From NCBI GenBank assembly GCA_947044405.1, contig CAMRHE010000115.1, positions 1,178,001 through 1,242,000 on the forward strand: DNA of 64,000 bases, given 5' to 3'. This document shows, one piece after another, positions 24,692 through 39,459 of the stretch. The notes beneath the pieces are model-generated. The model searched no databases. It worked only from the letters and a program-made list of their open reading frames with translations, and had not been told where the DNA came from. Source of the stretch: Leptodactylus fallax (lineage: Eukaryota > Chordata > Amphibia > Anura > Leptodactylidae). Within the stretch, counting starts at the first letter, position 1. Every line of letters begins with the position of its first letter. The translations under genes were made by a program, and so were the position numbers.

Positions 24692-25851
24692 TTGAGTCAT
24701 TGTATGATGGACAAAGCATGGACATAGTTGGGAAAATTCTGGAATTTACAATCTCTTTGTAACAATTCAGCATTTCTTTTACCTCTTACCTTACATGCAT
24801 TTATTTTAGCTCACATTCTATTATTATCTGAAAACCTTCACATGTATTTTACATCTTTTCCTTTTGATTTTACGTATTTGCTTTAATACAAAAAAATCTG
24901 CAAAGTTTAAAATACATAAGAAAAATGAGTTTCTCTGCCAGATATCGACAAGGAAAAAAAAAAGAAGAAAGTCAACAGTTTCCACTTCTCATTACAGAAG
25001 GGAAAATAGAGTTGGGTTTACAGATTAGAAACAGATGAGGAGAAGATTTAATGGAATGGAGAGGGTGTGGAGAAAAACCTCACAATTCATTAAAGTCGTG
25101 TTATAAAGCGTCTGAAAACACCATCATGAGAGTGTCATGTGCATGTGACTGTTGTAGACACACTGTGCAGTCAGATTTCGGTGACAGGAGGGTTAAAGTC
25201 AAAGGTATCTGTCCCTAGGTTGCTTTTATGCAAAGAATGTGCACAATGGACCAAAAACTCAGCGGGGAAGCAGATCAAACCCTTCCTGTTTCTCCTTTGG
25301 ATGTCCACATATATGAATTGAGATGCAGGACACACACACGCCGGGTGTTTATAAGTTCACATGGGTCCTGTTATATTTCTCTGCATACTTGCATTGTAAA
25401 TGAGTAGGGATTGGCTTTTTGTTTAAGTTCGGTCAAGGCCAAAAAATATATAAAGTTGTATGTAGAGAAGCTTAGAATACCTGGAACAGAGCTGTAATGA
25501 GTATTAGTGGTGAGGGTGCGTTCACACATAGCAGATTCTCTCGCTGAAATTTCTCTGACTGAAAACTAGGTCCATATATGTGAATGGCATTGCTTTGGTG
25601 GCAAGCGCATGGATTTCTGTCAGTCTTATTCAGATGAATTGATCTAATTTTCAGTCGGAAAACACAAAAACCTCATGGCCATTCACAAATTCCATTTCGC
25701 TAGCATCAAGGTAAAATTGGTGGTAATATTGTTCATAGGCCATGTGTATGGTATTGTAATTTAGAAATGTCATTTACACATGATGGAGCAATATTACCAG
25801 TTACTATCCATAGACAAGTGAGACACTGGGGCAGATTTACTAATACTGTCT

Positions 25852-26062
25852 AAGGCTGAAGCTCCACGTTGCGGAAACGCAGCTTTTTTTGTTGCAGATT
25901 TTGCTGCGGTTTTTTGTACCAAAGCCAAGAATGGCTACAAAAGGAATGGGGAATATATAGTAAGTTCTTATACTTCTACCTTTTGCTCAATCCACTCCTG
26001 GCTTTGGCTCAAAAGAACGCAGCAAAAATGTACAACAAAAAAACATCTGCGTTTCCGTAGGC
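25852..26062. mobile_element. MITE, GGCTGAAG(C)TCCACGTTGCGG family
   Basis: The left end ctaaggctgaagctccacgt and the following gcggaaacgcag are mirrored by ctgcgtttccgtag at the right end. The interior contains a smaller inverted pair (agccaagaatgg and ccactcctggct). It is related at its end to 23584-23792. Confidence 0.55.
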
Positions 26063-26471
26063 AGTTGGTGACCACAGACCTCATGTCTACAGATTGCGGA
26101 CGTGTGAATAAGGCCTTAAACTAGACTGACTTAAGCCACTCCATATTCATTAAAGTGTCTATTTCTGTTTGATAAATCGGGTGTATTGTTATTGTTTCAG
26201 TCAAAAAATACACAAAAATTTTGGCACATTTTTAACACAATCTCTTTTCAGTTAAGCCCCAGCAATATTCATACAAGCCGTAAAAGTGGCTAAAATGTGT
26301 CGAAAACACTTGATAAATGTGGCGTCCAGAATGTTATGTGGTTTTTGCCACTAACTACACAAGAATTATGGTGCATTTTGCTTAGTAAGTCTCACCCATT
26401 GTTTCTGGAAAAAAAGGAGAGCATTTTTCTAATCTCATACCACCACTTATTTACTTCAAGTACATGTAGTG

Positions 26472-26472
<1 letters not shown>

Positions 26473-26518
<46 letters not shown>
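26473..26518. repeat. (TA)n microsatellite at Helitron 5' end
   Basis: About 23 TA units, expanded from the short TATA run seen at the 5' end of copy 2. A pure dinucleotide run, probably polymorphic. Confidence 0.95.
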
Positions 26519-26521
<3 letters not shown>

Positions 26522-26973
26522 GAGTTCCTGTCTGTCTGTCTGTCTGTTCTTTATGCGCGACCAAACGACTGGACCGATCCTCACCAAATTTGGCACACAT
26601 GTACATCAGGTGTCCGGGAATATTATAGACTGGGTCTCAGCTCTCTTGGACGTACCGTTCCTGAGGTACAGTATTCCCAAAAAATGACCAGCATTAGTCT
26701 ATACAAGCCTGCAAGTCTTTCACTCATATTCCAACTGTCATACACACGGTCACATGTCCCTTATCAGCCAATAACAGCTCGCAGGCGCTTACTCTCCTCA
26801 GGCACACAGGTTTCCATAGCAACCAAGCTATGTATGACCTGTATTAGTGAATAGCAGTTCACAGGACCTTAAATATTCAGTCTATCACATGTATCAGCCA
26901 ATATAAGTTCACATTTAATTTACCAGGTTTCCATAACAACACAGCCATAAATAGACTGTACCTATACTGGACT

Positions 26974-27584
26974 CAGTGGCATAACTAGCAATGGCAGGGC
27001 CCCAAGGCGAACATTTGACATGGGACCCCCCCCCCCCGGCAACCCCCCCCCCATGCACAAACTGCATTTCTGCACACACTATTATGCCCCATAGTGGCCC
27101 CTGCATACACTATTAGGCCCCATAGTGGCCCTGCACACAGTATTCTGCCCCATAGTGGCCCCTGCACACAGTATCATAGTGGCTCCTTCATATAGTATTA
27201 TGCGCACTTCCCGCTACTTCTTCAATGTTGGACCAGATGTCACATGAGCCAGGCATGTATCGCAACGCATAATGATGTCGGACTGACCCACTGACATCTG
27301 GGACGCCACCAAGGAGGCCCGAAGCCTGCTGAAAAGACCCCAGAGTATAATGATAGCAGTGTTTGTGGGGTTCACGGCCCACAGGCCTTACTTACCAATC
27401 CCCGCTCCTGCTCACAGCCGCCTCTGCAGAAGGTGAAGTGCAGGAGTGGGGATCGGTAAGTAAATAGGGCCCATTACCTGCTGGTGTTAAAAAAAAAAAA
27501 AAACATCAGAGGCCCGCCGGGTCCCCTAATATCCCGGGCCCTGTGGCAGCTGCTACCACTGCTAAACCGGTATTTACGCCACTG
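26974..27584. mobile_element. hAT non-autonomous element inside Helitron copy 1
   Basis: Ends are cagtggcataactag and its inverse form tatttacgccactg. An exact 8-bp duplication actggact flanks it (26966-26973 and 27585-27592), the hAT signature. The interior has about 32-bp repeats (ccccatagtggcccctgca), a poly-C run and a poly-A run, and no transposase. Confidence 0.85.
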
Positions 27585-27659
27585 ACTGGACTGCCATACT
27601 GGATTTCAGCATTCTTATAAATTGAAACGTTTTTTAAACTACTCATGTCCCCTGCAGCA

Positions 27660-27830
27660 AAACGCATGGCTGCTGCTCGAGCTAATGAAAACTCTCAGCA
27701 GACCCAAGCCTGTCTCCAATCTGATAAGGTATGTTACAGACAACAGCGAGCTGCTGAAACTCCCCAGCAGACCCAAGCCCGCTCCAACTGACAAAGCATT
27801 GTCAGCCACATGCACACAGCTGCACCCAGG
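27660..27830 (+). pseudogene. Helitron protein N-terminal remnant, copy 1
   Basis: The translation includes MAAARANENSQQTQ and repeated Q-T-Q-x-(R/C)-L-Q-S units that resemble the Arg/Gln-rich N-terminal repeats of Helitron Rep/helicase proteins. The frame is broken and no helicase motif follows. Confidence 0.45.
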
Positions 27831-28797
27831 TTCAATAACAACCCAGCCATTTCTCACTGCTGTAGGTCAGCTTAAAGGGCAGGGCGCTGTGGATGACACT
27901 GTTACACAAGGTCACATACACACAGCTTTACTCCAGGTTTTCCATAACAACCGACGCAGGTTTTTCACTGGTATCTAAACTGAGATGCACATGATCACAT
28001 GACACTTATGGCCCAATGGAAAATCACAGGTTCAGTCTTGACATACACACAGCTTTACACCAGGTTCCAAGCAACCAAGCTATTTATGTCCTGTATGAGT
28101 CAATAGCGGTTTGCAGGTCCTTAAATATTCAGTCATATGACGTGTATTAGCCAATGTAAGTCACATTTCATTTACCAGGTTTCCATAGGAACACAGCCAT
28201 AAATAGACTATACATATACTGGATTGCCATACTGGATGTCAAGTGCAAAACTGGCCAACTTATGGGGTCACTACACAAACAAAAATGAAATATACCCGTG
28301 CGAAGCCGGGCCTTCTTCTAGTCTCTATATATATAAAAATGAGTTTCTGTCTGTCTGTCTATCTGTCTGTCTGTCTGTTCTTTATGCACGACCAAACGAC
28401 TGGACTGATCCTCACCAAATTTGGCACACATGTACACAGGTGTCCGGGAATATTTTAGGCCAGGCTCAGCTCAAAGGATGTACCGTCCTGAGGTACAGTG
28501 TTCCCAAAAATAACCAGCATTAGCTATACAAGCCTGCAAGTCTTTCACCATATTCCAACTGCCATACACACGGTCACATGTCCCTTATCAGCCAACAGAC
28601 GCCGCAGGCGCTTACTCTCCTCAGGCACACAGGTTTCCATAGCAACCAAGCTATTTATGACCTGTATTAGTCAATAGCAGTTCGCAGGTCTTTAAATATT
28701 CAGTCATATCACGCGTATCAGCCAATATAAGTTCACATTTAATTTACCAGGTTTCCATAACAACACAGCCATAAATAGACTGTACCTATACTGGACT

Positions 28798-29500
28798 CAG
28801 TGGCGTAACTAGGAATGGCTGCCCCAAGGTGAACATTTGACATGGGCTCCCCCCCCCCCCGGCAACTGCCCCCCCCGCACAAACTGCATTCCTAAACACA
28901 CTATTATGCCCCATAGTGGTCCTTGCACAGTATTCTGCCCCATACTGGCCCCTGAACACAGTATTATGCCCCATAGTGGCCCCTTCATATAGTATTATGC
29001 GCACTTCCCACTACCTCTTCAATGTTGGACCAGATGTCACGTGAGCCAGGCATGCAACGCGACGCATAATGACTTTGGACTGGCCCACCAACGTCTGGGA
29101 CATCATCAAGGAGGCCTGAATCCTGCTGGAGCACAGGAGAGGTAAGTAACAGTGTTTTTTTATGTTCCCTCACATCCCCTAGGCCTCCGATCATTATACT
29201 CTGGGGTCTAAAAAGACCCCAGAGTATAATGATAGCAGTGTTTGTGGGGTTCACAGCCCGCAGGCTTTACTTACCGATCCCCGCTCCTGCTCACAGCTGC
29301 CTCCGCAGAAGGTGAAGCGCAGGCGGCCATGAGCAGGAGCGGGGATCAGTAAGTAAATAGGGCCCGTTACCTGCTGGTGTTAGACCAGCAGGTAACGGCC
29401 TATTTAAAAAAAAACAAAACATCAGGGGCCTGCCGGGACCCCTAATATCCCGGGCCCTGTGGCAGCTGCTACCACTGCTACCCCGGTATTTACGCCACTG
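28798..29500. mobile_element. hAT non-autonomous element inside Helitron copy 2
   Basis: Ends cagtggcgtaactagg and tatttacgccactg are flanked by the same 8-bp duplication actggact (28790-28797 and 29501-29508). It is 703 bp versus 611 bp in copy 1. It keeps two hairpin blocks that copy 1 has only in part. Confidence 0.85.
29191..29232. repeat. Perfect 19-bp stem hairpin within hAT copy 2
   Basis: The stem tcattatactctggggtct is followed by the loop aaaa and its exact inverse. In hAT copy 1 only the right half (agaccccagagtataatga) remains, so one half was lost there. Confidence 0.85.
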
Positions 29501-29559
29501 ACTGGACTGCCATACTGGATTTCAGCATTCTTATAAATTGAAACGTTTTTAAACTACTC

Positions 29560-29757
29560 ATGCCCCCTGCAGCAAAAGGCATGGCTGCTGCTCGAGCTAA
29601 TGAAAACTCTCAGCAGACCCAAACCTGTCTCCAATCTGAAAAGATATTTCACAGACAACAGCGAGCTGCTGAAACAACCCAGCAGACACAAGCCCGTCTC
29701 CAATCTGACAAGGCATTGTCAGCCACATGCAAACAGCTGCACTCCATGTTTCCATAA
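29560..29757 (+). pseudogene. Helitron protein N-terminal remnant, copy 2
   Basis: An open frame of 65 codons starts MPPAAKGMAAARANENSQQT and contains two copies of a unit like Q-Q-T-Q-x-x-L-Q-S-(D/E)-K, with RAAETTQQTQARLQ as the clearest. Such repeats occur at the N-terminus of Helitron proteins. It ends before any Rep or helicase motif, so it is a remnant and not a working gene. Confidence 0.5.
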
Positions 29758-30256
29758 CAACCCAGCCATTTTTCTTCACTGCTGTGGGTCACATTTAAAG
29801 GGGCAGGGCGCTGTGGATGACACTGCTACACAAGGTCACATACACACAGCTTTACTCCAGGTTTTCCATAACAACCAATCACAGGTCTTTCACTGATATC
29901 CAAACTGAGATACACATGATCACATGACGCTTATGGACCAATGGAAAATCGCAGGTTCTTCAGTCTAGACATACACACAGCTTTACACCAGATTTACATA
30001 GCAATCAAGCTATTTATGACCTGCATGAGTCGATAGCAGTTCGCAGGTCCTTAAATATTTACTCATATGATGTGCATCAGCAAATATAAGTTCACATTTC
30101 ATTTATTAGGTTTCCATAGCAGCACAGCCATAAATAGACTTTACCTATACTGGACTGCCATACTGGATGTCAAGTGCAAAACTGGCCAATTCTTATGGGG
30201 CCACTACACAAACAAAAAATGAAATGTACCCGTGCGAAGCCGGGTCCTTCTGCTAG

Positions 30257-30324
<68 letters not shown>
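30257..30324. repeat. Compound (TA)n(TG)n microsatellite
   Basis: About 20 TA units followed by about 13 TG units directly after the CTAG end of Helitron copy 2. Confidence 0.95.
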
Positions 30325-30329
<5 letters not shown>

Positions 30330-32484
30330 ACACATATACCGTAGGTACAGTCCATAAGATCAAATGTCAAAAAGCAAACTATAATGTCTCAATGTTAGGA
30401 TGTTAGGGCACTATACATGTGCTATTTATTTCAACCCATAGAACCCCTTTAGCTATTTTTTTCTGTGTGCTATCCATTTTATTAGGGGTAATACACGGAT
30501 CCATTCACTTGTATGGATCCATGCACACAACTCATACATTTCTACGTGGTGACAGTGACCTGGGCTACAAAACTCAGCATAGGTCCTATTCCAGTTCATT
30601 TTGCAGTCCAGGTTCAGTCATTCAAGTGTATGGGTCTGTGGAAAACTTGGTTGCTGTATGCGGTCCGTTCTGTTTTTTCAAGCACCCATTTACGACACAC
30701 AGTCTTGTGCATGTAGCGTAAAACACGTCATAAAACACATACTTTCCAAGAAATGAGTCAGTGACTTCCATTGAACTGTGGTGATCCCACCGCATGCACA
30801 TTTTGCTGATGAAGCCGAGGTCAGGACATTTCAGTATTAACATGTTTATCGAAACACCCATGGGGCTAACACATATTACATAGACAGGCTTGGGATATGC
30901 TGGTGGGATAGTGGCCACAAATTATTTGACTGGTTCCCTTTAAAAGATAATTGAAAGACAGTTCTCCAGAAATACTGAGAACGTTATTTTTTGGCATATT
31001 GTACATACATTCTGGCAAGTTCCCCAACATCTAGCATGTGCCAAGCTGGGATCTGCTGAGTCTTCTATATTCTCTTTCTATTTATATTTTCTTGCAGGCA
31101 TCCATTTTATCTCCTCCATTTTGCTCCTACTGAGAGTAGACACCTATGTGAATATGTTTGACATATGAAGCATTACCAACTGTCATATATAGATATAGAA
31201 CCTTGTAGAGGATTACAGGGATGTGGGCAAGACGGGTTCCAAATAATTTAGATGTTACCATTTCTTTATCTGAGGCATTCCCCCCCCCCCCCTTACTTAA
31301 GCTCTCAGGGGTATCGGCTCATCCTACAAAGGCCCAGCTGGTGTAGGAAGTCTTATGGGAAATGTTCCCTGTGTACTTGTATACAAAGTTGCTGGTACAC
31401 ATACCTTGCTATCAGATATATATCTTAAGAGTTTATACAAAGTATCTTACTACAAAAAGGAGGCAGACTGTCTCTCTAGTGCCACCTATAGGTAGCCCAT
31501 TGCTTAAAATGTGTCGGCAATCTTCAAACAGTAGAGTCAGCCATGTTCCAAGTTTAGTTAACCAACTTAATGGGACTTATTAACATAACTAAGGGGAAAA
31601 GACCACAGACCCTCGTTCGTTTAGAAGCGTCATTATTTCCGAGGAAATTTACAAGCTGCATTCTGTTAAAATTGTTTCCATTACAAAATGACTGTATCAG
31701 ATCAAGCTTATGCTTTGTAAGCATTTCTTGCCCCCAAAACTACTGAACATTGTATTTTGCCATATTTTTCAGGATTATCTACTCAGCATTAGGTAATGTT
31801 AGGTACAGTTAATATAAGTCACTGAATAGAACTGCAGCATTCTCAGGATACTGTCTCAAAGCCAAAAGTATAAAAGTAGTCTCTTAGACTGTGTATATCA
31901 GATGGAAAGTGCATTGTAAAGTAGTGGAGGATAAATCGTTCTCTAGGGTCTTCTACGGGCATACAATCTGCAACTTATCATGTGATTTATCTACCGGGGC
32001 TTGAAGGAGGACATCTTTAATTCCTGGCCAGCCCATGACCTTGCATTGAATAATGAGGTGTGATATCTGGGAGCAGTAACTTATTTATTCTGCTTGGTAA
32101 TAGTTGTGGTTATGTTTCCCAGCCAGTGACCCTGGTAAACACACTGGAGGTTTTTTCTCGAGCCTGTTGTGATTGTATTCCTAGTTTGGCTGGTAGGTAG
32201 AGTGTTGCCGTGTCAGAAGATTATGAGGAAGATCTCCTTAGCCTTGGTATTTCCTGTTGTGAGAGATTCAGTCTAGAGAGGTAGGAAAGACGAGTGGAGG
32301 AAAAAAGCACATAAAAGAGAATTAAAGTACAAAAAGCACCACAAAATAATCCACCGTCATATCATTGCATCTCCATTTCTCTGTGTGTAATATGTGCAAC
32401 TGCTACATAGTAGATGTGCTCTCTTTTCAGAGGGGGTTTTATGCATACTTATGGTACATATAGTGTATAACAGATGATAGTAGT

Positions 32485-32505
32485 AGAGATAGATAGATAT
32501 GAGAG

Positions 32506-32558
<53 letters not shown>

Positions 32559-32562
32559 GATA
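32485..32562. repeat. (GATA)n microsatellite
   Basis: About 18 mostly perfect GATA units with minor interruptions (gatat, gagagagata, gataaata). Confidence 0.95.
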
Positions 32563-33597
32563 AGCTACATATCAATTCTTCTACTTTATAACATGATACC
32601 TGCAGGTTGCACTGCACTTTCAGTGTGACAGATTCCTTTTAAAGCAAATTTGGTAAGTGATTTTTGCTGGATGATTAAGAGCTGGAAATGATAGAGGAAG
32701 AAAAGATGAGCTGTTTGATATATAGGTTGATAGGGCTATGAGCAGGATTTCTGTAAATGCAGAGTAAATCCTAACAGGACTCTTAGGAGAGAAAGTGAGA
32801 GTCCTGATCACTCCGCCCACTCAGGATAATTGACAGCCTTGTATGTACACACACTGACACAAGAAGAGCTTTGTCATGATAAGGTATTATTGCTATGAAT
32901 GTTTAATAACTGCTGTCAGTGTGAACTTAAATACCAAATATATAATTGATACCTTAGTCAAACACATTTTTTTATACCATAGAGAATGCTCTAATCTATC
33001 TGGTTCACACACTACTAAGTGAGAAACAATTATTTCATTCTTGCTGGCAGTATACATACTAGGTCCCTGTCATATTAGTGCAAACATAATACAGCTGTCC
33101 TGGAATATTTCCCCTAAATATTGAAGGGGCTGATACATACACAATTGCTTGCACAACGTGCTTACTCTATTTACAGGTCATACATAGGGTCTCAGCTTTG
33201 CTCTCGTCCCAAGTAAAGTTGATTGTGCAAGAGCTATTAGAATGGATTTTACAAGCAGAGATTTAAAGGTTTATTTATTACAGGAATGGAATGTACCAGA
33301 AGGATATTAAAGCTTCTCGATTTCTTTTGTCTCCACTCATTTATTTGCCATCCAAATCTTTATAATACTGTGAAATATTGCCTGCAATAACCAGGCCATG
33401 TATATATTGCTTCAGCATCATACCATACCATATATACTTAACCTTTCAAGAAAAGTTGCATAAATCAATAGTGTAGTGTATCCACATGAGGAATAACTAT
33501 TTCTAGCCATTATATGATGTGAATTCTGCATTTTTAGCAGTTTTCTCACTCTATAATCTCTAATTTTCAGTTCCCCCTGAGTCAGGGGTTTGGATTA

Positions 33598-33860
33598 GTT
33601 GCTATGATGTCTCCCATACACTGCACACAGAAAGTAGAGAAGAATCTGCTGATTTAATTGTCTCTCTCACCCAGATGCATCAGCAGGATTATACAGGACA
33701 TTGCAGGAAAGTACTGGATAGGGACAGGCAGCACTCTCCTGGTAACAGAGGTGGGGTGCACAAGACTCACATGCCGCCTACACCTTCTATCCACTCACCA
33801 GCTGTGGAGCCTTGGTGGATTTACTATTGCCTATTGCTACTTCCTGCATCCCTTTGTTTT
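33598..33860. repeat. Dispersed repeat family, copy 1
   Basis: Blocks such as tggatagggacaggcagcac and gaggtggggtgcacaa recur at about 47440-47660, and cacag..gtagag..aatctgct with ggacattgcag recurs at about 61088-61205. The class is unknown. It is non-coding. Confidence 0.5.
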
Positions 33861-33865
33861 GCTCT

Positions 33866-33867
<2 letters not shown>

Positions 33868-33912
<45 letters not shown>
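33868..33912. repeat. (TA)n microsatellite, target of the DD38E element
   Basis: About 22 TA units lie directly left of the transposon end, and a further short TA run lies on its right (from 35544). This fits insertion into a TA target inside a longer microsatellite. Confidence 0.9.
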
Positions 33913-33915
<3 letters not shown>

Positions 33916-35543
33916 TACAGACCAAAAGTTTGGACACACCTTTTCATTCCAAGAGTTTTCTGTATTTTCATGACTATAAAAATTGTAGATTCACACTGAA
34001 GGCATCAAAACTATGAATTAACACATGTGGAATTAGATACTTAAGAAAAAAGTGTGAAACAACTGAAAATATGTCTTATATTCTAGGTTCTTCAAAGTAG
34101 CCACCTTTTGCTTTGATTACTGCTTTGCACACTCTTGGCATTCTCTTGATGAGCTTCAAGAGGTAGTCACCTGAAATGGTTTTCACTTCACAGGTGTGCC
34201 CTGTCAGGTTTAATAAGTGGGATTTCTTGCCTTATAAATGGGGTTGGGACCATCAGTTGTGTTGTTCAGAAGTCAGGTGGATACACAGCTGATAGTCCTA
34301 CTGAATGGATTGTTAGAATTTGTATTATGGCAAGAAAAAAAGCAGCTAAGTAAAGAAAAACGAGTGGCCATCATTACTTTAAGAAATGAAGGTCAGTCAG
34401 TCCGAAAAATTGGGAAAACTTTGAAAGTGTCCCCAAGTGCAGTGGCCAAAACCATCAAGCGCTACAAAGAAACTGGCTCACATGAGGACCGCCCCAGGAA
34501 AGGAAGACCAAGAGTCACCTCTGCTGCGGAGGATAAGTTCATCCAAGTCACCAGCCTCAGAAATCGCAGGTTAACAGCAGCTCAGATTATAGACCAGGTC
34601 AATGCCACACAGAGTTCTAGCAGCAGACACATCTCTACAACAACTGTTAAGAGGAGACTGTGTGCAGCAGGCCTTCATGGTAAAATAGCTGCTAGGAAAA
34701 CACTGCTAAGGACAGGCAACAAGCAGAAGAGACTTGTTTGGGCTAAAGAACACAAGGAATGGACATTAGACCTGTGGAAATCTGTGCTTTGGTCTGATGA
34801 GTCCAAATTTGAGATCTTTGGTTCCAACCACCGTGTCTTTGTGCGACGCAGAAAAGGTGACCGAATGGACTTTACATGCCTGGTTCCCACCGTGAAGCAT
34901 GGAGGAGGAGGTGTGATGGTGTGGGGGTGCTTTGCTGGTGACACTGTTTGAGATTTATTCAAAATTGAAGGAATACTGAACCAGCATGGTTACCACAGCA
35001 TCTTGCAGCGGCATGCTATTCCATCTGGTTTGCGTTTAGTTGGACCATCATTTATTTTTCAACAGGACAATGACTCCAAACACACCTCCAGACTGTGTAA
35101 GGGCTATTTGACCAAGAAGGAGATTGATGGGGTGCTACGCCAGATGACCTGGCCTCCACAGTCACCAGACCTGAACCCAATCGAGATGGTTTGGGGTGAG
35201 CTGGACCGCAGAGTGAAGGCAAAAGGTCCAACAAGTGCTAAGCATCTCTGGGAACTCCTTCAAGACTGTTGCAAGACCATTTCAGGTGACTACCTCTTGA
35301 AGCTCATCAAGAGAATGCCAAGAGTGTGCAAAGCAGTAATCAAAGCAAAAGGTGGCTACTTTGAAGAACCTAGAATATAAAACATATTTTCAGTTGTTTC
35401 ACACTTTTTTGTTAAGTATATAATTCCACATGTGTTAATTCATAGTTTTGATGCCTTCAGTGTGAATCTACAATTTTTATAGTCATGAAAATACAGAAAA
35501 CTCTTGGAATGAGAAGGTGTGTCCAAACTTTTAGTCTGTACTG
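33913..35543 (+). mobile_element. Tc1-family transposon with DD38E spacing, nearly complete
   Basis: The ends are cagtacagaccaaaagtttg and its inverse with one mismatch in this block. The inverted terminal repeats are very long, about 268 bp (33913-34180 and 35276-35543), and the right one includes the last 35 or so codons of the transposase. TA lies on the left; the right flank is TG, probably mutated. Length is 1631 bp. The transposase has an early frameshift and one nonsense codon. Confidence 0.9.
34327..35380 (+). pseudogene. DD38E Tc1-family transposase, two inactivating lesions
   Basis: The enzyme would bind the terminal repeats and move the element by cut-and-paste. The ATG at 34327 reads MARKKAAK and hits a stop, because the lysine run has an indel. 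The main frame is one base off and open to TGA at 34949-34951, where a Gly codon is expected, then open again to TAA 35380. Visible parts are the helix-turn-helix (VRKIGKTLKVSPSAVAKTIK), a GRPR motif, LWSDES (first Asp), VKHGGGGVMVWGCF, QQDNDSKHTS (second Asp) and SPDLNPIEMVW (Glu). There are 38 residues between the second Asp and the Glu, counted codon by codon. This matches the DD38E (Intruder) group rather than Tc1 DD34E. Confidence 0.88.
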
Positions 35544-38367
<2,824 letters not shown>

Positions 38368-38535
38368 GTACGTTGGGGGGAAAGGGGTTCCACAGAAGAA
38401 GGAGCTAAATTAGAGAAAGCCAAGAATGCCAAGGTAAAGATGCCAGAGCAAGAGTATGAGTTTCCTTCTCCAAAGATTCTCAACACCAATTATGGAAGGT
38501 CGAACTCTTCTAGAAAGTGGTACTCTCCAATTAAG
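38368..38535 (+). CDS. ANTXR1: ANTXR1 exon 8 of window: cytoplasmic domain
   Basis: 168 nt, 56 codons, phase 0 at both ends, with acceptor ttcttag and donor gtagga at 38536. It encodes [20 protein letters not shown], then [12 protein letters not shown], a less conserved Asn/Ser-rich stretch, and KWYSPIK. An internal AAGgtaaag resembles a donor (from 38434), but the frame and homology run straight through it. [10 protein letters not shown] is diagnostic for ANTXR1 rather than ANTXR2. Confidence 0.96.
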
Positions 38536-39459
38536 GTAGGATCAGAATATAATGCGTTAATAAATAATCATAACAAGTCATTGCAGGGCCCCAAGTATAC
38601 AACTGTAAGAAAAATGACTACCAAACAGTATAAAGGCGTTATGTGGGGAGAGAAAAGTTTTCACTATGCATTCACTAGATGAGGGATACCCCAGTGACCC
38701 AATTAATAGATCTGCAGAGTGCAGCGGTAGGCTGGAAGTCTCACTTCTCTGCCTCCCTGTTGACACTCTGGCTTTTGGTCACATGACTGACTAGGCTCTA
38801 CTCTATGTACATGCATCTGGAGTAGAGCAGAGCTGGTCATGTCATAGAGAGATGGAGTGCTAGCATGAGAGGCTGAGCATCTAGACTTCTGGAACCCCAC
38901 TGCGCACCATTAATTGGAATGCCGGGGGACCCTCAACAAATTTATCAAACATTTGGTGATGTGCAATAAATTCAGCACAAATTACAGCAAAGCAGACGTC
39001 AGCAAAATTTTCCTGGAAAAATCTGGAATTACTCATAATATATCATGGTGCAAATATAGACCCATGTCAGATTAAGTTTGAAATGCCTAACATTTTTGGG
39101 ATGACCATTGAAACATAAAGTATGGAATTACTGAAAACTTTCAAATATTTTTAAGATGGGGTATGATATGTATTTAATGCATTTGGTTTATTTATATTTT
39201 TTTGTCATTAGGTTGATGTAAGTTTTATATAATGCAGCCAATTATGGCTTTAATGACATAGTAATTTGTTTTTATTTTTGCTTTTTATTTTTTTTTTTAT
39301 TGACATAGCGGTATGAGGCCTTGTTTTATATGGGATGAATTGATTTTTTTGCATTTGCAGCTACATGTATATAAGTTCAAATTTTAATTTGAAGACAATT
39401 CATTGGTGGAGATTCATGAGACAGTCTATTGACATGGTCAAAAAGAATGTTGTAGTCAC

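Larger units (their letters stand above)
26472..28321 (+). mobile_element. Non-autonomous Helitron, copy 1
   Basis: The 5' part is an expanded TA run followed by aatgagttcctgtctgtctg. The 3' end has a hairpin (cccg, tgcgaagc, cggg) and then CTAG at 28318-28321, as in Helitrons. Copy 2 follows directly, head to tail. No Rep or helicase domain is present. A hAT element sits inside at 26974-27584. The segment cagcagacccaagcctgtct resembles the start of a Helitron protein. Confidence 0.8.
28322..30256 (+). mobile_element. Non-autonomous Helitron, copy 2 (tandem)
   Basis: It starts tctctatatatataaaaatg immediately after the CTAG of copy 1 and ends with hairpin acccg, tgcgaagc, cgggt, followed by ccttctg and CTAG at 30253-30256. 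Its order of blocks is the same as copy 1, including a hAT insert at the same site. A (TA)n(TG)n run follows. No Rep/helicase domain is present. Confidence 0.82.

Noticed and set aside
26297..26854. 185-codon ORF with an Ile-Tyr repeat
   Set aside because: The middle is the (TA)n run, and the rest lies in non-coding Helitron sequence also seen at 28322-28520 without a conserved frame.
38425..38445. Possible splice donor (AAGgtaaag) inside ANTXR1 exon 8
   Set aside because: The reading frame and family similarity continue without a gap across it, and no acceptor is needed.
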